Source of the DNA: CAYRVF01 sp964427535
Lineage (GTDB): Bacteria; Chloroflexota; Ktedonobacteria; Ktedonobacterales; JADMIN01
Reading direction: 5' to 3'
Length of the DNA stretch: 5,289 nucleotides
NCBI GenBank assembly: GCA_964427535.1
Contig: CAYRVF010000200.1
Coordinates: 1 to 5,289, forward strand
Part shown: piece by piece, positions 1 through 3,914 of the stretch
How positions within the stretch are numbered: the stretch's first letter is position 1
Layout of the letters: the number at the start of each line of letters is the position of its first letter
Notes under the pieces: model-generated
Seen by the model: only the letters and a program-made list of their open reading frames with translations
Databases searched by the model: none
Told to the model about the DNA's origin: nothing
Position numbers and translations under genes: made by a program

Positions 1-809
1 CGATGATTCAGTTCGTCGGTGGGCGCCCCGTGCCCATCGAGATCGAGGAGGCGCGCGACTTCTCGCTTGACGCCGAGCGGCTCTGCGACTCGATTGGGTC
101 GCGCACACGCCTGGTGATCCTCAACTCGCCGCACAATCCGACCGGCGGGGTCATTCCTCGCGCCGACCTGGAGCGCATCGCCGAGACCGTGCTGCGCTAT
201 CCCGACGTGATGGTGCTCTCCGACGAAATCTATAGCCGCATGCTCTACGAGGGCGAGCACGTGAGCATCGCGACGCTGCCAGGCATGCGCGAGCGCACCA
301 TCGTGCTCGACGGCTTCTCGAAGATCTACGCCATGACGGGCTGGCGTCTGGGGTACGGCCTCTTCCCGCGCGAGCTGGCGCCCGCGATTACCAAGCTGAT
401 GATCAATAGCAACTCCTGCACGAACGCCGCGACGCAAATGGCCGGACTCGCCGCGCTCACCGGACCGCAGGACGCCGCCGAGGCGATGGTGGCCGAGTTC
501 GAGCGCAGGCGCAATCTGATCGTTCCGGGCCTGAACGCCATTCCAGGCGTCTCGTGCAAGATGCCACGCGGGGCGTTCTACGCCTTCCCCAACATCACCG
601 CGACGGGGCGCACGTCGCGCGATCTGGCCGACTTCCTCCTCGATCAGGCGGGAGTCGCGACGCTGGCAGGCACGTCGTTCGGCGCGTACGGCGAAGGCTA
701 CATCCGCCTCTCATACGCCAATTCTGTCGAGCAGATTCAGACCGCGCTGGAGCGCATCGCGGAGGCCCTCGCCACCCATCCTGCCCGCGAAGCGCAAGCG
801 GCTCAGTAG
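1..809 (+). CDS. Class I/II PLP-dependent aminotransferase, 5'-truncated by window edge
   Basis: This is the C-terminal 268 residues of a fold-type I aminotransferase; family members are usually near 390 residues, so about a third is missing. The ATG at base 3 is internal, because the frame is open to the left edge and the protein opens mid-domain (FVGGRPVPI). Counting from that Met: N45 in NSPHNPTGG contacts the cofactor, D74 and Y77 in SDEIY hold the PLP pyridine ring and phenol oxygen, K107 in GFSKIYAMTGWRLGYG forms the Schiff base, R115 lies in the MTGWR phosphate-side motif, and R235 in YIRLSYA binds the substrate carboxylate. The SK..AMTGWR pattern is typical of the aspartate aminotransferase I-gamma-like group. 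It should move an amino group between an amino acid and a 2-oxo acid in the cytoplasm. The amino-acid substrate (aspartate, aromatic or alanine) cannot be read from this part. The stop is TAG at 807-809. Fold assignment is very sure; substrate is unknown. Confidence 0.95.
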   Translation, partial: MIQFVGGRPVPIEIEEARDFSLDAERLCDSIGSRTRLVILNSPHNPTGGVIPRADLERIAETVLRYPDVMVLSDEIYSRMLYEGEHVSIATLPGMRERTIVLDGFSKIYAMTGWRLGYGLFPRELAPAITKLMINSNSCTNAATQMAGLAALTGPQDAAEAMVAEFERRRNLIVPGLNAIPGVSCKMPRGAFYAFPNITATGRTSRDLADFLLDQAGVATLAGTSFGAYGEGYIRLSYANSVEQIQTALERIAEALATHPAREAQAAQ

Positions 810-866
810 CCGGTTCTGAGCGTAGGCTCCGACGCCAAACCCTGAACTCAACGTAAAAGGGCCTTG

Positions 867-894
867 CTCTACAATGCTATACTGCACGGTAGAG
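867..894. promoter_or_regulatory. Imperfect 28-bp palindrome centred on the -10, possible operator
   Basis: CTCTAC at 867-872 and GTAGAG at 889-894 are perfect inverted copies. TGC at 875-877 and GCA at 884-886 are symmetric about the same centre, between bases 880 and 881. Counting the central T/A, 10 of 14 symmetric pairs match. The centre coincides with the middle of the TATACT hexamer. A start near 890 would leave the left arm outside the transcript, so a DNA-level site for a dimeric repressor is more likely than an RNA hairpin. No regulator gene is present in the window, so the binding protein is unknown. Confidence 0.35.
875..883 (+). promoter_or_regulatory. Candidate extended -10 promoter upstream of the kinase gene
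   Basis: TGC followed directly by TATACT is an extended -10 element: TGn is present and five of six hexamer bases match TATAAT. An overlapping second hexamer, TACAAT, sits at 870-875. No good -35 lies at 16-18 bases, which extended -10 promoters can tolerate. Transcription would start near 890, giving the kinase mRNA a leader of about 310 bases. The same ATGCTAT string recurs at 3805-3811 before the acyl-CoA ligase gene. Inferred from sequence only. Confidence 0.4.
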
Positions 895-900
895 AGGGAA

Positions 901-937
901 ATCTGTCGGAGGCCTGCGCTCGATCACTGCGCCAGAT
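901..937 (+). other. Possible bulged hairpin in the leader
   Basis: ATCTG at 901-905 pairs with CAGAT at 933-937 and GCGC at 916-919 pairs with GCGC at 929-932, leaving a ten-base bulge (906-915) on the 5' side and a nine-base loop. In GC-rich DNA such stems arise often by chance, so this is only a candidate element of the long leader. Confidence 0.15.
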
Positions 938-944
938 CCAACTG

Positions 945-1062
945 CCCAGGCGAACTACGCTCCGGCCCGCCCCTCGCATGCCGCTCACAGAGAGACCATA
1001 GGACGTGGTTTCCTCTCGCGAATGCATAGTTCTTGCCGTGCGTGTGTATCTGCTCGCCTGGG
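945..1062 (+). ncRNA. Candidate structured leader element with a long-range stem
   Basis: CCCAGGCGA at 945-953 is the exact reverse complement of TCGCCTGGG at 1054-1062 and would close a domain of about 118 bases. Inside it, GCAT 977-980 can pair with ATGC 1022-1025. Within that, GAGAG 990-994 pairs with CTCTC 1013-1017 and ACCA 995-998 with TGGT 1006-1009, giving a nine-pair hairpin with a three-base bulge (1010-1012) and a seven-base loop. The helices nest without conflict. No known riboswitch core is recognised. This is pairing potential, not a demonstrated RNA. Confidence 0.2.
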
Positions 1063-1078
1063 ACGAAGTACCTTGGTG

Positions 1079-1107
1079 TTCACAAACGTGCGGTGATGCT
1101 GTACACT
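1079..1107 (+). promoter_or_regulatory. Candidate sigma-70-type promoter proximal to the kinase gene
   Basis: TTCACA at 1079-1084 (five of six to TTGACA) is followed after exactly 17 bases by TACACT at 1102-1107 (four of six to TATAAT). The start would be near 1114, leaving a leader of about 87 bases. It is an alternative or additional promoter to the one at 875-883. If it dominates, the structured stretch 945-1062 would not be part of the main kinase mRNA. Confidence 0.4.
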
Positions 1108-1188
1108 GGAGCCTGCGGAAGCTTGCTGATGCCGAGGAGACGGCGGCCACAGGCGGCACGGTAGTGGGGGCAGAGCCGAAGCCGTTCT

Positions 1189-1195
1189 TAAGGAG
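1189..1195 (+). promoter_or_regulatory. Ribosome binding site of the zinc-ribbon kinase gene
   Basis: TAAGGAG lies five bases before the ATG at 1201. It is close to the Shine-Dalgarno consensus and is the strongest in the window. It fixes the start at 1201 and so confirms that the zinc-ribbon cysteines belong to the translated protein. Confidence 0.8.
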
Positions 1196-1200
1196 TTGTC

Positions 1201-2322
1201 ATGACTGCGCCAGTGTCACCTCACGCGGAGGCGCCACTCTTGTGCCCTTCGTGTGGGCGCGTGCTCGACCTGCTTGTGGTGAATCCAGCGGGCGAGCTCA
1301 TCGGCTGTGAAGATTGTGCGGAGGAGTTGGGGCTCGCTGGTGGCGTGATGACCCTTGACGAATGGATTGCGGCTGACGCGGTCGGCGAAGCGCTCACTCG
1401 TTACGGCCTGACCGACTGGAGCGTCGACAAGCCCGTTGCGACGCGCTCGCAGAGGCCTCGGGCGCACTACTGGGAGGTAACCTCCGGCGGGCGGCACTGG
1501 TTTCTGAAGCGCTTCCACGATTGGTATCCCACCGCGTCGATTCGCTATACCCACAGCATTCTCTCGCACCTCGGAGAGCAGGGCATCGCAGTGCCTCGGT
1601 GGGTTCCTGACCGCGACGGCCACAGCTTCACACTCGTCGACGGCTCGAATTGGGCGCTGTATTCGGCGATCGAGGGACACCACGCCACCGAGCAGGAATG
1701 GATGTGGGGACGTCCCAAGGCCGCCGAGATGCTCGCGACGCTGCACCGTGCCGTCGAGGGCTTCACGCCCGAGGGGGAAGCATTCCAGCCGTGGAACGCC
1801 TGGACACTCGACACGGTCGATCGCGTGCTCGATAGCTGGCCGCAACACCCGGACCTGCCACCCGATCTGCTGGCCTTTGTCCGCGACCGCCTCGCGGGCC
1901 GCTACTTCGAGGACCTCTATCCGCGCCTGCCGAAGCTCGTGGTGCACGGCGACTTCGTGCTCTCGAACGTGCTCTGGCGTGGCGACTCGGTGAGCGCCTC
2001 GATCTGCGGTGTGCTCGACTTCGAGCGCGCGCACCTCGACACCGCGCTCTTCGACTTCGCCTGGGGGCTGGGCGACCGGCGGCCACCGCTGCTGCGCGCC
2101 ACCGTCGCGACGTATAGCCGCGTGCGTCAGCTCTCGCCGGTCGAGCGCGAGGCGCTGCCCGAGGCGATGCTGCTGGGCGCGATCATGGGCATCGACATGC
2201 AGCTCACCTACTTCCAGGATCTGCGCGAAGTCTCGCGTCTGGCGCAGGATCTCGCGCTGCTCGTGCGCGACCTTGAGCCGCTGCGCAAGGCCGTCGCCCT
2301 CAAGCCCGCCCCTAGCTTCTAG
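1201..2322 (+). CDS. Zinc-ribbon protein with aminoglycoside phosphotransferase (APH) family kinase domain
   Basis: A 373-residue cytoplasmic protein with two parts. Residues 15-39 hold a four-cysteine ribbon, C15-x2-C18-x17-C36-x2-C39 (CPSCG and CEDC), expected to bind zinc. Residues about 75-350 form an APH/homoserine-kinase-II-like kinase fold. K103 in WFLKRF is the likely ATP-binding lysine of the N-lobe, LYSAIEGHHA at 152-161 resembles the hinge strand, and LHRAVEGF begins at 181. H249-G250-D251 in VVHGDFVLSNVLW gives catalytic D251 with N256, and D273 in LDFERAHLD is the metal-binding aspartate. All key catalytic residues are present, so an active small-molecule phosphotransferase is likely. 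The family phosphorylates aminoglycosides, homoserine, choline and many other hydroxyl compounds, and nothing here shows which; calling it a resistance gene would be unjustified. A long leader precedes it and a terminator follows at 2359, so it is probably monocistronic. The ribbon is unusual for this family and may serve structure, substrate or partner binding. Confidence 0.88.
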   Translation: MTAPVSPHAEAPLLCPSCGRVLDLLVVNPAGELIGCEDCAEELGLAGGVMTLDEWIAADAVGEALTRYGLTDWSVDKPVATRSQRPRAHYWEVTSGGRHWFLKRFHDWYPTASIRYTHSILSHLGEQGIAVPRWVPDRDGHSFTLVDGSNWALYSAIEGHHATEQEWMWGRPKAAEMLATLHRAVEGFTPEGEAFQPWNAWTLDTVDRVLDSWPQHPDLPPDLLAFVRDRLAGRYFEDLYPRLPKLVVHGDFVLSNVLWRGDSVSASICGVLDFERAHLDTALFDFAWGLGDRRPPLLRATVATYSRVRQLSPVEREALPEAMLLGAIMGIDMQLTYFQDLREVSRLAQDLALLVRDLEPLRKAVALKPAPSF

Positions 2323-2358
2323 CGCACGGACTCGTATCTACTCTCAGCACTGATTCAT

Positions 2359-2396
2359 GTCCTTCTCCGCTCCCGTGGAGAAGGACCTTATATTTC
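2359..2396 (+). terminator. Intrinsic terminator after the kinase gene
   Basis: GTCCTTCTCC at 2359-2368 and GGAGAAGGAC at 2377-2386 form a perfect ten-pair stem with an eight-base loop. The stem is followed by the T-rich stretch CTTATATTTC. It begins 36 bases after the kinase stop codon and is the best terminator in the window. It separates the kinase from the membrane-protein gene, although some readthrough is possible because the T tract is interrupted. Confidence 0.75.
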
Positions 2397-2420
2397 TCCC
2401 CGCATGGGGTGACGTGCAAC

Positions 2421-2426
2421 AGAGGG
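2421..2426 (+). promoter_or_regulatory. Ribosome binding site deciding the start of the membrane-protein gene
   Basis: AGAGGG sits six bases before the ATG at 2433. An in-frame GTG at 2409 would add eight residues including two cysteines, but has no comparable purine run at the right distance. The GTG directly before the ATG (2430) is a possible alternative but less likely. I therefore place the start at 2433. Confidence 0.55.
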
Positions 2427-2432
2427 TGCGTG

Positions 2433-3779
2433 ATGAGCAGCCCGGAGCATCCAGAGACCGATGACGATGTCGCGTTCGAGGTGCGAAATCTGCGCCCCGG
2501 CATGTCAAAGCGCAGCGCGCCTCGCTCGCCGGTGGAGCGGCGGACGACCCGGCGGCAGCGTCTGTGGCGCCTGGCAGGCGTCGGCGCAGCGCTCGTCGTC
2601 GCGCTCGCGGTGCTCGTGGGCAGCGTTCCCTCTATCCGGAACGGCGTGACCGCGATGGTCCGGTCGCTCACGCCCGCTCCCCTCGCGCCAGGCAGCGACC
2701 TCCTCTACTTTCCACCGAACCCGCCTGGCATCACCGTCGCGCTCGACGGCCAGCGACTCGCGACCCTTCCGGCGCCCGGCGACTCGCATCCCCTGCGTCT
2801 CTCACGCGGAGAGCATACGCTGAACTGGCACTCCAGCATCTTCCCGTTTTCGCCACTCAACTGCACCATTTCCGTCCCAGCGGCGCGCGGTGACACCTGT
2901 CCGCTCGCCCAGCAACGGACGCTCGTGGGAGCTGCGAGCGGTCTCTCGGGGCGCGTCCTCGCTCCATACGCCTCGCTCGACCGGTTGCCGACGAGTCAGC
3001 GCACCAGCCTGATCGGGGCGGTCGTGGATGCGCTGGATGCTGCCGCCGCGACCGCTCGCGTGGAGCCGGGAGAGCCCTTCCGCAACCCCCAGCTCGGGCA
3101 ACTGGGGGGCTCGATGCTCGCGACCCAACCGCTCCAGGCGACCTTGCGCTACCAGGTGATCTCCGAGCCGGGTTATTCCGAGCCGTGCATCCTTGGCCAG
3201 CCCGCGATTCCGTGCCGATTCGGCGGGCAAGACTGCACGCTGCTGTGTACCGTCGCCAGTGCGCCAGCAGCGTCCGGCGGGGTGGCTCCCCCAACCTGGA
3301 CGGCGGCTGTCCTCGTGCGCGCGTCGTGGCAGTACGCAGCTCCTGACGGCTCGCTCGTCGCCAACGATGTCGGCGAGGCGTTTGGGGGGCAGCTCGCGAC
3401 ACTGCGAATCACCTATGATCGTGCAGGCTGGCATGTCGCGCTCGTGCTCGGACACACGGACAGCCTGCCCGTCGCGGACGACCTCGTCTGCGATCCCGCG
3501 CGCTACTGGCTCTCGACCACCACCTGGGGCTTCATGCTCAGCAACCCACCTCCCGGCGCACAGACGCAGTTCATCTCGGATGGCACCCCGACTGATGGCT
3601 GCCTCGTCTCACTCGCGCAGACGCCCACACAGCCCGCGCTCTTTCTCCAGCGCTTCGGCGTGCTGATGGCCGTCAACGCCGACGTGCAGAATCCGCTCGA
3701 CCACCTCCCGCTGGTCGATGCTGCCAACCGCGCTGACGCCGAGCGCCTGGCAGCTAGCGCGAACATTTCCCTGCCGTAG
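2433..3779 (+). CDS. Single-pass membrane protein with PEGA-like exported region, function unknown
   Basis: Not recognised as a named family. With the ATG at 2433 it is 448 residues. Residues 1-46 are cytoplasmic: acidic at first (ETDDDVAFE), then strongly basic (ERRTTRRQRLWR). Residues about 47-67 (LAGVGAALVVALAVLVGSV) form one transmembrane helix. The basic side lies inward, so the remaining 380 residues should be outside the membrane. Residues about 98-150 (GITVALDGQRLATLPAP, then LRLSRGEHTLNW) resemble a PEGA-type beta domain, often found in surface or envelope proteins. All eight cysteines (144, 156, 252, 261, 268, 272, 353, 390) are in the exported part and none is cytoplasmic, suggesting disulfides. 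The region 300-340 alternates strand-like stretches. There is no lipobox and no catalytic motif. A sensor, anchor or envelope-associated role is only inference. The following gene starts 135 bases downstream with its own signals. Existence of the gene is sure; function is not. Confidence 0.8.
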   Translation: MSSPEHPETDDDVAFEVRNLRPGMSKRSAPRSPVERRTTRRQRLWRLAGVGAALVVALAVLVGSVPSIRNGVTAMVRSLTPAPLAPGSDLLYFPPNPPGITVALDGQRLATLPAPGDSHPLRLSRGEHTLNWHSSIFPFSPLNCTISVPAARGDTCPLAQQRTLVGAASGLSGRVLAPYASLDRLPTSQRTSLIGAVVDALDAAAATARVEPGEPFRNPQLGQLGGSMLATQPLQATLRYQVISEPGYSEPCILGQPAIPCRFGGQDCTLLCTVASAPAASGGVAPPTWTAAVLVRASWQYAAPDGSLVANDVGEAFGGQLATLRITYDRAGWHVALVLGHTDSLPVADDLVCDPARYWLSTTTWGFMLSNPPPGAQTQFISDGTPTDGCLVSLAQTPTQPALFLQRFGVLMAVNADVQNPLDHLPLVDAANRADAERLAASANISLP

Positions 3780-3805
3780 CGCACCGCGAAGCTGGGCGAG
3801 CCGCA

Positions 3806-3814
3806 TGCTATCAT
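3806..3814 (+). promoter_or_regulatory. Candidate extended -10 promoter for the acyl-CoA ligase gene
   Basis: TGC followed by TATCAT is an extended -10 element with five of six bases matching TATAAT. The -35 position, near 3786-3791, shows nothing like TTGACA. Transcription would begin near 3821, giving a leader of about 95 bases. The element shares ATGCTAT with the candidate promoter before the kinase gene. No clear terminator follows the membrane-protein stop at 3777-3779, so some readthrough transcription is also possible. Confidence 0.4.
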
Positions 3815-3832
3815 ACCTGTGACGACTGGCAA

Positions 3833-3852
3833 CGCATCGCGGATGAGATGCG
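3833..3852 (+). other. Small hairpin in the ligase leader
   Basis: CGCATC at 3833-3838 pairs with GATGCG at 3847-3852 around an eight-base loop. No T tract follows, so it is not a terminator. It would lie early in the leader if transcription starts near 3821, where it could stabilise the 5' end. It may also be chance. Confidence 0.2.
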
Positions 3853-3879
3853 GCCCAGAACGGCGGCGCACGCAGCGAA

Positions 3880-3891
3880 GCGAGCGCTCGC
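3880..3891. repeat. Perfect 12-bp palindrome ahead of the ligase Shine-Dalgarno
   Basis: GCGAGCGCTCGC is an exact palindrome ending eight bases before the Shine-Dalgarno at 3899. It lies between the candidate promoter and the start codon, where a protein-binding site could act. The run is pure GC-rich text, so chance is a serious alternative. Confidence 0.3.
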
Positions 3892-3898
3892 CCCGGAC

Positions 3899-3905
3899 GA
3901 GGGAG
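3899..3905 (+). promoter_or_regulatory. Ribosome binding site of the acyl-CoA ligase gene
   Basis: GAGGGAG lies nine bases before the ATG at 3915. It decides the start: the upstream in-frame ATG at 3843 and GTG at 3819 have no purine-rich site, and would add an arginine-rich stretch unlike this family. Confidence 0.6.
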
Positions 3906-3914
3906 ACGAACACG

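Larger units (their letters stand above)
810..1200. other. Long intergenic region (391 bases) before the kinase gene
   Basis: No credible gene lies here. The short frames that cross it lack a Shine-Dalgarno and any recognisable protein motif. It holds a candidate promoter with a palindrome on its -10 (867-894), a bulged hairpin at 901-937, a nested pairing stretch at 945-1062, a second candidate promoter (1079-1107) and the Shine-Dalgarno at 1189-1195. I looked for T-box, cobalamin and other common riboswitch cores and found no convincing match. I see no intrinsic terminator after the aminotransferase. The possible stem at 812-841 (ggtt/aacc plus gcgt/acgc) has no T tract. Confidence 0.7.

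Noticed and set aside
812..841. Possible terminator after the aminotransferase
   Set aside because: Only two four-pair helices separated by mismatches, with no T-rich tract after them.
1022..1096. 24-codon small open frame in the leader
   Set aside because: No Shine-Dalgarno, no recognisable peptide motif, and it lies inside the stretch with RNA pairing potential.
1120..1190. Possible T-box-like antiterminator (GGCGGCACGG and nearby GC stems)
   Set aside because: It does not match the conserved GGGTGGNACCGCG core, and the kinase is not an aminoacyl-tRNA synthetase or amino-acid gene of the usual kind.
1216..2034. Long minus-strand open frame of 272 codons opposite the kinase gene
   Set aside because: It mirrors the GC-rich codon pattern of a gene with intact kinase motifs, shows no domain of its own and has an arginine-rich, low-information sequence.
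1201..2322. Annotating the kinase as an aminoglycoside resistance gene
   Set aside because: The APH fold covers many cellular kinases. The zinc ribbon and lack of any resistance or mobile context argue against that reading.
2802..3455. Minus-strand open frame of 217 codons opposite the membrane-protein gene
   Set aside because: It is arginine/histidine-rich with no domain. The plus frame has a clear start, ribosome site, transmembrane helix and domain-like structure.
3843..3914. Upstream in-frame ATG as start of the ligase
   Set aside because: It has no ribosome binding site and would add 24 arginine-rich residues. The site at 3899-3905 supports the ATG at 3915.
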